Assembly: GCA_049890215.1 (NCBI GenBank) | Contig: JBMHBX010000012.1 | Coordinates: 1 to 64,000, forward strand | From: UBA685 sp049890215 | Lineage (GTDB): Bacteria > Pseudomonadota > Alphaproteobacteria > Puniceispirillales > Puniceispirillaceae | Direction: 5' to 3' | Length of the DNA stretch: 64,000 nucleotides | Shown: in pieces, positions 45,241 through 53,712 of the stretch | Numbering within the stretch: position 1 is the first letter of the stretch | How the letters are laid out: each line of letters starts with the position of its first letter | Program-made: the position numbers and the translations under genes | The notes under the pieces: model-generated | Seen by the model: the letters and a program-made list of their open reading frames with translations, nothing else | Database searches by the model: none | What the model was told of the DNA's origin: nothing

Positions 45241-45627
45241 CTACAAGGCTACTTTCAAAATAGATAAAATTGTAACAACGGCCAGTGCAAACAAGGCCAT
45301 TTTTACAAAGATAATCATTGCCATGCGCACCCCTTCCTGGCTGACATAGTCTTCTATGACAACCTGAAGGCCAAGCGCGGCGTGATAAAAACCGACAAGC
45401 ACAAGCAATAATAACAACGCCCCCACAAGCGGGTTGCCCAACAAATCAACTGCGCCCTGATAATCAAGCTGGCCCATCATTGCAATAATAATAAGGCTGC
45501 AAACCACAAGAGGCACCATCGCAAGCGCGGTCAGTCTTTGATGCCACCAATGATGAACGCCTGATTTCGCTGAGCCAAGGCCACGTACACGGCTAAGGGG
45601 AGTTTGCATGGAATTTACTTGTTTCAT
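45241..45627 (-). CDS. sdhD: succinate dehydrogenase membrane anchor SdhD
   Basis: A 128-residue membrane anchor with three hydrophobic helices (MVPLVVCSLIIIAMMG, LLLLLVLVGFYHAALGLQVVIEDY, LFALAVVTILSILKVAL). The family segment SGVHHWWHQRLTALA precedes helix one, and the heme-ligand His is in FYHAALG. It follows sdhC by 15 bases. The short length and sequence fit the alphaproteobacterial SdhD family. Confidence 0.93.
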   Translation of the reverse strand: MKQVNSMQTPLSRVRGLGSAKSGVHHWWHQRLTALAMVPLVVCSLIIIAMMGQLDYQGAVDLLGNPLVGALLLLLVLVGFYHAALGLQVVIEDYVSQEGVRMAMIIFVKMALFALAVVTILSILKVAL

Positions 45628-45642
45628 AAAACGCCTCTTCTG

Positions 45643-46023
45643 CTAAGCCAGATAAATATAAGACCACAGCAAAATGGTCAGACCAATGGCAACAGCCACG
45701 CTTATTTTGCCAGAACGATAAACAGCCTCAATCTCAAGACCCTGGCCTCTGTCCCAGTTCAAATGCCGGATGCCATTGCACATATGATAAAAAAGCGCAG
45801 CGCTATAGCCAAATAAGACAAGCTGGCCCAAAGGATGCCCCACAATCATCATAGCCATGGAAAATATATCAGGGCCTTGCGCCAATGCAATCAGCCACAA
45901 AGCAAGCAACAAAGTGCCGGTTGATAAAATCACACCTGTGATACGATGCGTGATTGATAAAACCGCAGGAAGAGGCAAGCGATAAATTTGCAGATGCGGT
46001 GATAAAGGGCGTGTTTTCGCCAT
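45643..46023 (-). CDS. sdhC: succinate dehydrogenase cytochrome b556 subunit
   Basis: A 126-residue membrane anchor with three predicted helices. The family signature RPLSPHLQIYRLPLPAVLS then ITHRITGVIL is at the N-terminus, and the heme-binding histidine lies in FYHMCNGIRHLNWD. It is the first gene of sdhCDAB-zapE. The ribosome site GGGGGAA precedes ATG 46023. Confidence 0.95.
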   Translation of the reverse strand: MAKTRPLSPHLQIYRLPLPAVLSITHRITGVILSTGTLLLALWLIALAQGPDIFSMAMMIVGHPLGQLVLFGYSAALFYHMCNGIRHLNWDRGQGLEIEAVYRSGKISVAVAIGLTILLWSYIYLA

Positions 46024-46068
46024 AGATATGTTCCCCCAAGAACAATCAGATAACCATCATTGAGGGCT

Positions 46069-46097
46069 TATATACAAAAATCTGTTGCTATAATCAA
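46069..46097 (-). promoter_or_regulatory. putative sdhCDAB promoter
   Basis: Read leftward: TTGATT (46097-46092), a 17-base spacer, TATATA (46074-46069). It overlaps the -10 of the rightward pyridoxal kinase promoter. Confidence 0.5.
46086..46094 (+). promoter_or_regulatory. extended -10 promoter of the pyridoxal kinase gene
   Basis: TGCTATAAT, a perfect extended -10, without a good -35. Predicted start is near 46101. A second extended -10 (TGGTATAGT, 46150-46158) lies closer to the gene and would leave a leader of only about 18 bases. Confidence 0.5.
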
Positions 46098-46182
46098 TTA
46101 CTGACAGGCTTGTTTTTACCATGATGGAATAACATCTTGGAATGGAAGATGGTATAGTGGGCCGGATGAAGGGGCAATTATC

Positions 46183-47031
46183 ATGATCTTATCATTTCAT
46201 TCGAATGTGATGCATGGCCATGTCGGCAATGGCGCAGGGCTTCCGATTTATCACGCATTCGGCCTTCCAGTCAGTCATCTGGACACCGTCAGACTTGCCG
46301 CTCATCCGGGACATGGCACAACAGCGCGTGATGTGATCTCTGCCCCGGATATGGCGGCCATCCTCTCAGATTATCTCTCACTGAAAGACAGACCGCCTCT
46401 TAGCGCCATTCACACAGGCTATTTCGGAAAGGCTGATCAGATTGCGCCTGTGGCTGACTTCATCACCAGAGTAAAACAACAACAGCCACAACTGCCCGTT
46501 CTGATAGATCCTGTTTTTGGTGATAATGGGCGCCTTTATATCTCTGAAGACATCATCACAGCGATAAGGCGTGACTTACTGCCTCTTGCCACCATCATCA
46601 CACCAAACCAGTTTGAGATATCTTATCTGTCTGATATGAGCGTAGATACCCCCGAGGAGGCCCGCCGGGCTTTCCAGAAATTGGGCCTTACGTCTGACAT
46701 TATGGCCCCTGACATCATGGCCCCTGATATCATGGCCATAGTCACAGGTCTGAAAACACCCCCTGATGATATCTGTGATATCCTTATCTGTCACAATGAC
46801 ATCATCACGCATAAAGCGCCTGCACTGTCACATGGCATAAGCGGCGGGGGAGATGCCTTTGCTGCTTTATTTCTTGCCTGTTTGCACAAAAACATGACCC
46901 CTGAACAAGCATTGCACAATGCCTCACAAATCACCTATCTCATGCTGCAAAACAGCAAAAACCCGCTTACCTTAAATATAGCAAGCGGGCTTGAAATTAT
47001 CGAAACACAAATGACAGAGCCTAGCCGATAA
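46183..47031 (+). CDS. pdxY: pyridoxal kinase (PdxK/PdxY family)
   Basis: A ribokinase-fold kinase of 282 residues that phosphorylates pyridoxal to PLP. LSFHSNVMHGHVGN opens the fold, GYFG is at about 75, IDPVFGDNGRLY at about 107-118, TPNQFE at about 143, and the catalytic Asp is in SGGGDAFAALFLA. An in-frame 15-bp repeat gives DIMAPDIMAPDIMA at about 172-185, just before the IVTGL strand. Its 3' end overlaps the convergent asd gene by 11 bases. Assignment to PdxY rather than PdxK is uncertain. Confidence 0.85.
   Translation: MILSFHSNVMHGHVGNGAGLPIYHAFGLPVSHLDTVRLAAHPGHGTTARDVISAPDMAAILSDYLSLKDRPPLSAIHTGYFGKADQIAPVADFITRVKQQQPQLPVLIDPVFGDNGRLYISEDIITAIRRDLLPLATIITPNQFEISYLSDMSVDTPEEARRAFQKLGLTSDIMAPDIMAPDIMAIVTGLKTPPDDICDILICHNDIITHKAPALSHGISGGGDAFAALFLACLHKNMTPEQALHNASQITYLMLQNSKNPLTLNIASGLEIIETQMTEPSR
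46696..46737 (+). repeat. 15-bp tandem repeat inside pdxY
   Basis: Two full 15-base units and a third of 12 bases (GACATYATGGCCCCT), in frame, encoding DIMAP, DIMAP, DIMA. The copies differ at single third-position bases. Confidence 0.85.
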
Positions 47032-48052
47032 GGCCTCTTTCAACGACTAATTCTGCGATTTGCACAGAATTTAACGCTGCCCCTTTACGCAGATTGTCAG
47101 ACACGCACCAGAACACCATGCCATTATCAATCGATGGATCACGGCGCAAGCGGCTGATAAAGACAGCATCCTCACCCGCTGATTCAACTGGCGTGACATA
47201 GCCTTCATCAGCTCTGTGATCGATCACACTAAGACCATCTGATTCACGAAGCAATTCACGCACTTCTTTGATATCAAAGCTTTTCTGCGTTTCAACAAAC
47301 ACAGACTCACTATGGCCGACAAACACAGGCACACGCACTGCATGAGCCACCACTTCGATGCTCTCATCCATGATTTTTTTGGTCTCAGCGCGCATTTTCC
47401 ATTCTTCTTTTGTAAAGCCGTCATCCATAAAGACATCAATATGCGGGATCACGTTAAAGGCAATCTGTTTGGTGAATTTTGCCGGCGCGACTTCATCATT
47501 CACAAAAATGCCTTTTGTCTGGCTGAACAGCTCATCCATACCAGCCTGACCGGCCCCGGATGTTGCCTGATAGGTTGAGGTAATCACACGCACAACCCCA
47601 TATTCATCATGTAACGGCTTTAATGCCACCACAAGTTGGGCTGTTGAACAATTTGGATTGGCAATGATATTACGCCCGCCATTCTTGATAAGGCAGCCAT
47701 CTGCGGCAGGACCATTCACCTCAGGCACAATCAAAGGCACATCATCTTCCATCCGGAAAGCTGATGAATTATCAATGACAATACAGCCGGCCTTTCCTGC
47801 TTTTTCGGCATAGGCTTTGGATGTATCCCCGCCGGCGGAAAATAACGCAATATGCGCCTCAGAGAAATCAAAGCTGTCAAGCGCCTGTACTTTTAAGACA
47901 TCATCATCACCATAAGAGACTTCGCGTCCGGCTGATTTTTGTGACGCAAGCGCATAAACCTTATCAGCCGGAAAGCTGCGTTCTGCAAGCGTGCGCAACA
48001 TTTCCCTGCCAACAGCGCCTGTGGCGCCAACAACAGCTACATTATATCCCAT
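47021..48052 (-). CDS. asd: aspartate-semialdehyde dehydrogenase
   Basis: Reduces aspartyl phosphate to aspartate semialdehyde, the branch point to lysine, threonine and methionine. The 343-residue product has the NADP motif VVGATGAVG at 6-14, the catalytic Cys in NPNCSTAQ at about 135, and VRVPVFVGHSE. It follows leuB by 25 bases and probably shares its transcript, so leucine and aspartate-family synthesis may be co-expressed. Confidence 0.96.
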   Translation of the reverse strand: MGYNVAVVGATGAVGREMLRTLAERSFPADKVYALASQKSAGREVSYGDDDVLKVQALDSFDFSEAHIALFSAGGDTSKAYAEKAGKAGCIVIDNSSAFRMEDDVPLIVPEVNGPAADGCLIKNGGRNIIANPNCSTAQLVVALKPLHDEYGVVRVITSTYQATSGAGQAGMDELFSQTKGIFVNDEVAPAKFTKQIAFNVIPHIDVFMDDGFTKEEWKMRAETKKIMDESIEVVAHAVRVPVFVGHSESVFVETQKSFDIKEVRELLRESDGLSVIDHRADEGYVTPVESAGEDAVFISRLRRDPSIDNGMVFWCVSDNLRKGAALNSVQIAELVVERGLIG

Positions 48053-48077
48053 GATAGTATCCTTTTTATCTGTGATA

Positions 48078-49196
48078 TTAACGTGTCAGACTATCAAGTG
48101 CATCAAGCACCGCTTTGGTCATGCCATCTGTGCCAACCTGCTCACAACCGGCAGCCATAATATCGCCGGTGCGTTTGCCTGACCCAAGAGCCATACCAAC
48201 AGCCTTTTCAACCAAATCAGCCTCAGCACCCTGATCAAAGCTATAGCGAAGCATCATGGCAAATGACAAAAACTGTGCCAATGGATTGGCCAGATTTTGT
48301 CCTGCAATATCAGGCGCAGACCCATGAACAGGCTCATATAACGCTTTGCGCATACCTGTTGGCTCATCAACCGCTCCCAAAGAGGCTGAAGGCAACATGC
48401 CAAGAGACCCTGTCAGCATCGCCGCGCAATCAGACAGCAAATCACCAAACAAATTATCAGTGACAATCACATCAAACTGCTTTGGCTGACGCACAAGCTG
48501 CATGGCACAATTATCAGCATACATATGGCCAAGCTCTACGCCGTCACCTTCTGCCTCATGCAAAGCCGTCATCACCTCACGCCAGAGAACACCTGAATGC
48601 ATGACATTTGATTTTTCAACAGACATCAGCCTGCCCTGACGCTTGCGCGCCAAATCAAGACCAACGCGCCCGATACGCTCAATCTCGTGCGTTGTATAAA
48701 GATTGGTATCAAATCCTTTTTTGCTGCCATCAGGCATCTCTTCGATACCACGAGGCTCAGCAAAATAAGATCCGCCTGTTAGCTCACGCAAAATCATAAT
48801 ATCAAGACCAGAGACAATTTCCGGCTTCAAAGTCGAGGCTTCGACCAATTCAGGAAACACCATCGCAGGGCGCAAATTAGCAAATAACGCCATCTCTTTG
48901 CGCAAGGCAAGCAAGCCACGCTCCGGCTTCAGCTCAAAGGGAAGCGAATCATATTGCGGCCCGCCAACGGCGCCAAATAAAACAGCATCCACATTCATCG
49001 CATCTGCTAATGTCTCATCAGCCAAAGGCGTGCCATATTTATCATAAGCAGCACCACCAACCTCATCTTCAGAAATATCAAATGACAATGACTTGTGTTT
49101 TGCCAGCCATTCAATGAGTTGCAAATTGGCATTCATGACTTCTTTGCCAATACCGTCTCCTGGCAAAATCATTACTTTACGATTTGAGCTCATCAT
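48078..49196 (-). CDS. leuB: 3-isopropylmalate dehydrogenase
   Basis: NAD-dependent oxidative decarboxylation of 3-isopropylmalate in leucine synthesis. The 372-residue product has LPGDGIGKEV at about 12-21, the LREL...GIYF-type segment LRELTGGSYF, VEKSNVM, and the metal-binding VTDNLFGDLLSD. It is separated from leuD by a terminator. The ATG at 49196 or the next codon (49193) may be the start. Confidence 0.96.
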   Translation of the reverse strand: MMSSNRKVMILPGDGIGKEVMNANLQLIEWLAKHKSLSFDISEDEVGGAAYDKYGTPLADETLADAMNVDAVLFGAVGGPQYDSLPFELKPERGLLALRKEMALFANLRPAMVFPELVEASTLKPEIVSGLDIMILRELTGGSYFAEPRGIEEMPDGSKKGFDTNLYTTHEIERIGRVGLDLARKRQGRLMSVEKSNVMHSGVLWREVMTALHEAEGDGVELGHMYADNCAMQLVRQPKQFDVIVTDNLFGDLLSDCAAMLTGSLGMLPSASLGAVDEPTGMRKALYEPVHGSAPDIAGQNLANPLAQFLSFAMMLRYSFDQGAEADLVEKAVGMALGSGKRTGDIMAAGCEQVGTDGMTKAVLDALDSLTR

Positions 49197-49228
49197 CTTG
49201 TTCCTTCATCTTGGGAATGACATTAGGT

Positions 49229-49262
49229 AAAAAGTAAAAAAGAGCCAAAATATCTCTGGCTC
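49229..49262 (-). terminator. terminator between leuD and leuB
   Basis: Read leftward: GAGCCA (49262-49257), a 9-base loop, TGGCTC (49247-49242), then a T-rich tract (49241-49229). It would end a leuCD transcript before leuB-asd. Confidence 0.8.
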
Positions 49263-49295
49263 CTTGAAAAAATATGATCGTTCAGACCTGCCAGA

Positions 49296-49901
49296 TTATA
49301 ACCATGGGTGCGTTGTTTTACGCGCCGTCTCATAGCTTGTGATTTTATCTTCTTTTGCCAAAGTCAGGCCGATATCATCAAGACCGTCAAGCAAACACTG
49401 TTTGCGGAACGGGTCAATCTCAAAGGAAATCACAGGACCATTTGGTCGTGTGATGGTCTGTGCCACAAGGTCGATTGACAATTCCGGATTTTCTGAATCT
49501 TTGGCATCGGCCATCAGAGCGTCACGATCTGCGGCGCTTACCTTGATCGGCAAAATACCATTTTTGAAACAGTTATTATAAAAGATATCAGCAAAGCTTG
49601 TTGAAATCACACAGCGCACACCAAAATCAAGCAACGCCCATGGCGCATGTTCACGCGAAGACCCGCAACCAAAATTATCACCTGCCACAATAATCTCAGA
49701 TGACCGGTAAGCAGGCTGATTCAAAATAAAATCACCAATCTCATTGCCATCATTATCAAAGCGCATTTCATGGAACAGATTTGCCCCCAGACCTGAGCGT
49801 TTGATGGTTTTCAAAAACTGCTTTGGGATAATCATATCTGTATCGATATTCATAATATCAAGCGGTGCAGCGATCCCTTTTAATGTATCAAATTTTTGCA
49901 T
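49296..49901 (-). CDS. leuD: 3-isopropylmalate dehydratase small subunit
   Basis: Small (swivel) subunit of isopropylmalate isomerase, 201 residues. The family marks DTDMIIPKQFLK at about 20-32 and GDNFGCGSSREHAPWAL are present. AAGGAG precedes ATG 49901. It follows leuC by 13 bases. Confidence 0.97.
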   Translation of the reverse strand: MQKFDTLKGIAAPLDIMNIDTDMIIPKQFLKTIKRSGLGANLFHEMRFDNDGNEIGDFILNQPAYRSSEIIVAGDNFGCGSSREHAPWALLDFGVRCVISTSFADIFYNNCFKNGILPIKVSAADRDALMADAKDSENPELSIDLVAQTITRPNGPVISFEIDPFRKQCLLDGLDDIGLTLAKEDKITSYETARKTTHPWL

Positions 49902-49914
49902 TGTCCCAGCTCCT

Positions 49915-51321
49915 TTATGCTAACTCTCTGACATCTGTCAGATAGCCAGTCACCGCGGCGGCCACCGCCATTTGCGGGCTTACAAGATGGGTTCTGCCAC
50001 CGCGTCCCTGACGACCTTCAAAATTACGGTTTGACGTTGACGCACAACGCTCACCTTCGCTTAATTTATCAGCATTCATCGCAAGACACATAGAACAACC
50101 AGGCTCACGCCACTCAAAGCCGGCTGAGGTGAAAATCTTATCAAGACCTTCAGCCTCTGCCTGTTCTTTTACAAGACCTGATCCCGGTACCACCATGGCA
50201 CGCATACCATCTGCCACTTTGCGCCCATCTGCGATTTGCGCTGCGGCGCGCAAATCTTCGATACGGCTATTTGTGCATGACCCGATAAAGACAGTATCCA
50301 CCTTGATATCTGTCAGTTTCTGGCCAGCCTCAAGGCCCATATAATCAATGGCACGCTCAACTTTAGCTTTGGTTGCCGGATCAGAAATCTTAGCAGGGTT
50401 TGGCACAACATCATGAATACCAAGCGCATCCTCAGGGCTTGTGCCCCATGTGACTGTTGGCATAATATCCTGCGCTTTTAGCACCACTTCTTTATCATAG
50501 CGTGCACCCTCATCAGATGGCAGTGTTTTCCACCAGGCAATCGCCTTTTCCATCATCTCGCCTTTCGGGGCCATAGGACGGTCTGCCAAATACGCAAATG
50601 TCTTCTCATCAGGGGCAATCATGCCTGCGCGCGCGCCAGCTTCAATCGCCATATTACAGACAGTCATGCGCCCTTCCATGCTCAGCGCTTCAATCGCTTC
50701 ACCGGCAAATTCGATCACATGACCTGTGCCGCCGGCTGTCCCGATCTCACCAATAATGGCAAGCACGATATCTTTGGCAGTCACAAGAGGCCCGACTGTG
50801 CCATCCACTGTGATTCGCATATTTTTAGCAGGCTGTTGAATCAATGTCTGGGTGGCAAGCACATGTTCCACCTCAGAGGTGCCAATGCCAAAGGCCAAAG
50901 CACCAAATGCCCCATGAGTCGCTGTATGAGAATCACCACAAACAATCGTCATGCCAGGCTGTGTGAAGCCTTGTTCAGGGCCAATCACATGCACAATACC
51001 CTGGCGGATATCATCCATCGCAAAATAAGGCACACCAAATTCAGCGGCATTAGCCTCAAGCGTTTCAACCTGAATACGTGATTCGGCATCAGCGATACCA
51101 GATGATCTGTCTGTGGTTGGCACATTATGATCAGCAACCGCCAAAGTGCGGCTTGTATCTTTCACGCCTCTTCCGGCATTGCGCAGACCTTCGAATGCCT
51201 GCGGGCTTGTGACCTCATGAACCAGATGGCGGTCAATATAGATCAAAGCAGAGCCGTCATCTGATGAGTTTACCAGATGGGCTTCCCAGATTTTATCAAA
51301 AAGTGTCTTTGGTGCGGACAT
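49915..51321 (-). CDS. leuC: 3-isopropylmalate dehydratase large subunit
   Basis: Aconitase-fold large subunit with a 4Fe-4S cluster, about 468 residues. Cluster cysteines are in FIGSCTNSRIEDL and CSMCLAMN, and the VVCGDSHT-type segment reads IVCGDSHTATHGAFG. ATG 51321 has a strong AGGAGG site at 51336-51331; a longer frame from 51393 lacks one. It lies 84 bases after rplS. Confidence 0.97.
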   Translation of the reverse strand: MSAPKTLFDKIWEAHLVNSSDDGSALIYIDRHLVHEVTSPQAFEGLRNAGRGVKDTSRTLAVADHNVPTTDRSSGIADAESRIQVETLEANAAEFGVPYFAMDDIRQGIVHVIGPEQGFTQPGMTIVCGDSHTATHGAFGALAFGIGTSEVEHVLATQTLIQQPAKNMRITVDGTVGPLVTAKDIVLAIIGEIGTAGGTGHVIEFAGEAIEALSMEGRMTVCNMAIEAGARAGMIAPDEKTFAYLADRPMAPKGEMMEKAIAWWKTLPSDEGARYDKEVVLKAQDIMPTVTWGTSPEDALGIHDVVPNPAKISDPATKAKVERAIDYMGLEAGQKLTDIKVDTVFIGSCTNSRIEDLRAAAQIADGRKVADGMRAMVVPGSGLVKEQAEAEGLDKIFTSAGFEWREPGCSMCLAMNADKLSEGERCASTSNRNFEGRQGRGGRTHLVSPQMAVAAAVTGYLTDVRELA

Positions 51322-51405
51322 AACAGAAGACCTCCTTTTATGGTCTGATCCGCGGGGCAGCAGCCTTGCAAGTATCAGGCCGGAGGCCTTCAAATAATGT
51401 GCAAT

Positions 51406-51786
51406 TTAAGACGCTGCGGCGCCGCTAGTTCTTGTCTTTTCAGCGATACGAGCTGCTTTACCAGTGCGACCACGCAAATAATATAACTTTGCACGGCGAA
51501 CACGTCCACGGCGCAGCACTTCAATTTTTTGCACCTGTGGTGAGTAAAGTGGGAAGATACGTTCAACACCTTCACCATAAGAAATTTTACGGACAGTAAA
51601 AGAAGAGCTAATGCCCCTGTTTTTACGTCCAATGCAAACACCTTCAAATGCCTGGATACGTTCACGGCTGCCTTCGACCACACGTACGCTAATGCGCAAT
51701 GTGTCACCAGCGCCAAATTCCGGCACAGGACGTTGTTCTTCAGAGGCCTTCACGGCGTCTAGGCCGATTTGGTCTACGATATTCAT
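51406..51786 (-). CDS. rplS: 50S ribosomal protein L19
   Basis: L19, at the interface of the ribosomal subunits, about 126 residues. GDTLRISVRVVEGSRERIQAFEGVCI, then SSFTVRKISYGEGVERIFPLYSP, and VRRAKLYYLRGRTGKAARI are diagnostic. ATG 51786 (MNIVDQIG) is the family start. It follows trmD by 64 bases, a gap that holds a long palindrome. Confidence 0.97.
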   Translation of the reverse strand: MNIVDQIGLDAVKASEEQRPVPEFGAGDTLRISVRVVEGSRERIQAFEGVCIGRKNRGISSSFTVRKISYGEGVERIFPLYSPQVQKIEVLRRGRVRRAKLYYLRGRTGKAARIAEKTRTSGAAAS

Positions 51787-51827
51787 CTTACCATCTCCCC
51801 TATCTTGGGTTCCATACGTTGGCTCTT

Positions 51828-51854
51828 TTGACAGACAGGGCCCTGTTTTGTCAA
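51828..51854. other. 27-bp near-perfect palindrome at the trmD/rplS junction
   Basis: TTGACA-g-ACAGGG meets CCCTGT-tt-TGTCAA with no loop. It covers the trmD stop codon and lies in the rplS leader. It could be a protein-binding site or, in RNA, a stem with the central GGCC as loop. Confidence 0.7.
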
Positions 51855-52606
51855 CTTGATTCGCCACTATTTTCAACATTCTTGGCCAAAAAACGCTTCC
51901 ACAGGTCCGGACGGCGCTCTTTGGTCAGCTTCTTTGCCTGTTCTTCTCGCCAGGCAGCGATTTTTTGATGATGGCCGGACGCCAGAATATCCGGCGCTGC
52001 CATCTTGTTCCACACACGCGGCTGCGTGTAATGATCATGTTCTAACAGGCCAGTCTCAAAACTTTCCTGCAAATGGCCAATTTCTTTGCCCATCACACCC
52101 GGCAAAAGCCTTATCACACTATCAAGCAGAATTTGCGCTGCCAGCTCTCCGCCAGATAAAATATAATCCCCAACAGACACTTCTGTCAGTTTGTGATGTG
52201 TGATCACACGCTGATCAAGACCTTCATAACGTCCGCACACAATCACCACACCATCTTCTTGTGACAGCTCTCTTGCATAAGACTGGCATAAAGGGCGCCC
52301 GCGCGGTGACATATAAAGCCGTGGCCCCGGCTTATTTGCCACATCATCCAACGCCGCAGATACCACATCAGGCTTCATCACAAGACCATGCCCCCCGCCA
52401 AGAGGCGCATCATCAACTGTGCGGTGCTTATCAGTGGCATAGTCTCTTATCTGGCGCACATCCAAAGACCAGATACCTGATGTTTGCGCACGCCCGGCAA
52501 GTGAATGACCAAGACTGGCAGGAAACATCTCAGGAAACAAAGTCAAAATGCTTGCCTCAAAGCGCTGAGGTGTCTGCTCTTTTTTATCTCCACTATCCGG
52601 TTGCAT
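51851..52606 (-). CDS. trmD: tRNA (guanine37-N1)-methyltransferase
   Basis: A SPOUT-fold enzyme that methylates G37 of tRNAs and prevents frameshifts. The product has about 251 residues. SILTLFPEMFPASLGHSLAGRA starts the core, the SAM knot is seen in DYILSGGELAAQ, and VDDAPLGGGHGLVMKP is conserved. The ATG at 52606 has an AAGGA site seven bases upstream. An ATG at 52687 overlaps the rimM stop (TGATG) and would add 27 residues, so coupling to rimM is an alternative. Confidence 0.93.
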   Translation of the reverse strand: MQPDSGDKKEQTPQRFEASILTLFPEMFPASLGHSLAGRAQTSGIWSLDVRQIRDYATDKHRTVDDAPLGGGHGLVMKPDVVSAALDDVANKPGPRLYMSPRGRPLCQSYARELSQEDGVVIVCGRYEGLDQRVITHHKLTEVSVGDYILSGGELAAQILLDSVIRLLPGVMGKEIGHLQESFETGLLEHDHYTQPRVWNKMAAPDILASGHHQKIAAWREEQAKKLTKERRPDLWKRFLAKNVENSGESS

Positions 52607-52686
52607 CAGATGATCCTTCACAAAGCTCGGTGTCTTATCTCTCATTGACGATGATAAGCCATCAGCTTTCTTAAGAGTTGCCCTCA

Positions 52687-53214
52687 TCAGCTTGTTTCAG
52701 GCTTGCTGTCATCCAGCCATTCATCAGCGATATCAAGCCTCACATGCTCTGCCGTCTCATCAATCTGCGGATGATAGGCATCTCCAAAAGGCACCATCAC
52801 TGGTTTTTTGCCTTTCCTGCTTATCTCAAGCACGCTGCCAGCCCCAAAATCAAAGATACCAATAATGTGACCGACAAGCTGTCCGGTAGATGAGGCGCTT
52901 ACCTCATATCCTATCAGATCAGCGTGATAAATCTCATCTTCATCAGGCTCTGGCATATGCGCCCGGCTGACATATAACAAGCTGCCACGCAACATCTCTG
53001 CTTGTGTGCGGGACGTCACCTCAGACGCAGAACATAACACAAGCCCCTTGGACTGGCTATGCGCCCTCACAGACAAGACGCGCCCATCATCAAGGAACAA
53101 TGGCCCGTAATCAGTCAAAGCCATGGGATCCTCGCAAAAGGCTTTCACCTTAAACTGGCCCCTTATGCCATGAGCTGAGGCTATCGCCCCCATTTCTACG
53201 CGCCTGTCTGCCAT
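52687..53214 (-). CDS. rimM: 16S rRNA processing protein RimM
   Basis: Assembly factor for the 30S head that binds S19. The 175-residue product has an N-terminal RimM domain (GAIASAHGIRGQFKVKAFCEDP) and a C-terminal PRC-barrel (DLIGYEVSASSTGQLVGHIIGIFDFGAGSVLEI, then VMVPF). It lies between rpsP and trmD in the standard rpsP-rimM-trmD-rplS operon. Confidence 0.95.
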   Translation of the reverse strand: MADRRVEMGAIASAHGIRGQFKVKAFCEDPMALTDYGPLFLDDGRVLSVRAHSQSKGLVLCSASEVTSRTQAEMLRGSLLYVSRAHMPEPDEDEIYHADLIGYEVSASSTGQLVGHIIGIFDFGAGSVLEISRKGKKPVMVPFGDAYHPQIDETAEHVRLDIADEWLDDSKPETS

Positions 53215-53254
53215 TCGTCTTATTGCAACATAAGCATGCTTTTTTTACAGCAAC

Positions 53255-53671
53255 TTATGCCTCTTCAGCAGGTGCCTCCTCAGCGGCGGCAGCGGCTTCT
53301 GCGGCTTCTGCTTCTGCAGCGGCAGCGGCCTCAGCAGCAGCTTCAGCTTCAGCGGCTTCTTTTTCAGCGCGCTTTTTACCAGGAGCTGACTTCTTTGGCT
53401 GATCACGCATTTCAACAGCTGCCATCATCTCAACAGATGCAAGCAATTTCTGAACACGTTCAGTTGCTTGTGCCCCTTGACCAAGCCAGTAAGAGACGCG
53501 CTCACCATTGACCACAAGACGCTGATCATTATCTTTTGCGACCATTGGGTTATAATGCCCTAATTTTTCGACATAACGGCCATCGCGTGGTGCTGATGCC
53601 TCAGCGACAACGATACGATAAAAAGGACGCTTTTTTGCGCCACCGCGTGCCAATCTAATTTTCAAAGCCAT
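53255..53671 (-). CDS. rpsP: 30S ribosomal protein S16 with acidic Ala/Glu tail
   Basis: S16 of the small subunit. Residues 1-84 are a full S16 (MALKIRLARGGAKKRPFYRIVVAE at the start; GHYNPM at about 38-43; SYWLGQGAQATERV). A short basic linker (QPKKSAPGKKR at about 91-101) leads into a tail of about 37 residues, 102-138, made almost only of Ala and Glu. Typical S16 has 75-90 residues, though longer forms are known in Alphaproteobacteria. Confidence 0.95.
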   Translation of the reverse strand: MALKIRLARGGAKKRPFYRIVVAEASAPRDGRYVEKLGHYNPMVAKDNDQRLVVNGERVSYWLGQGAQATERVQKLLASVEMMAAVEMRDQPKKSAPGKKRAEKEAAEAEAAAEAAAAAEAEAAEAAAAAEEAPAEEA

Positions 53672-53712
53672 TTTTCAAACCTTCCTTTGTTGAATCCAGC
53701 AATTCGTTATGA

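Noticed and set aside
51340..51405. Terminator candidate AGGCC-TCC-GGCCT after rplS
   Set aside because: The stem is short, the loop has 3 bases, and no T run follows on the rplS strand.
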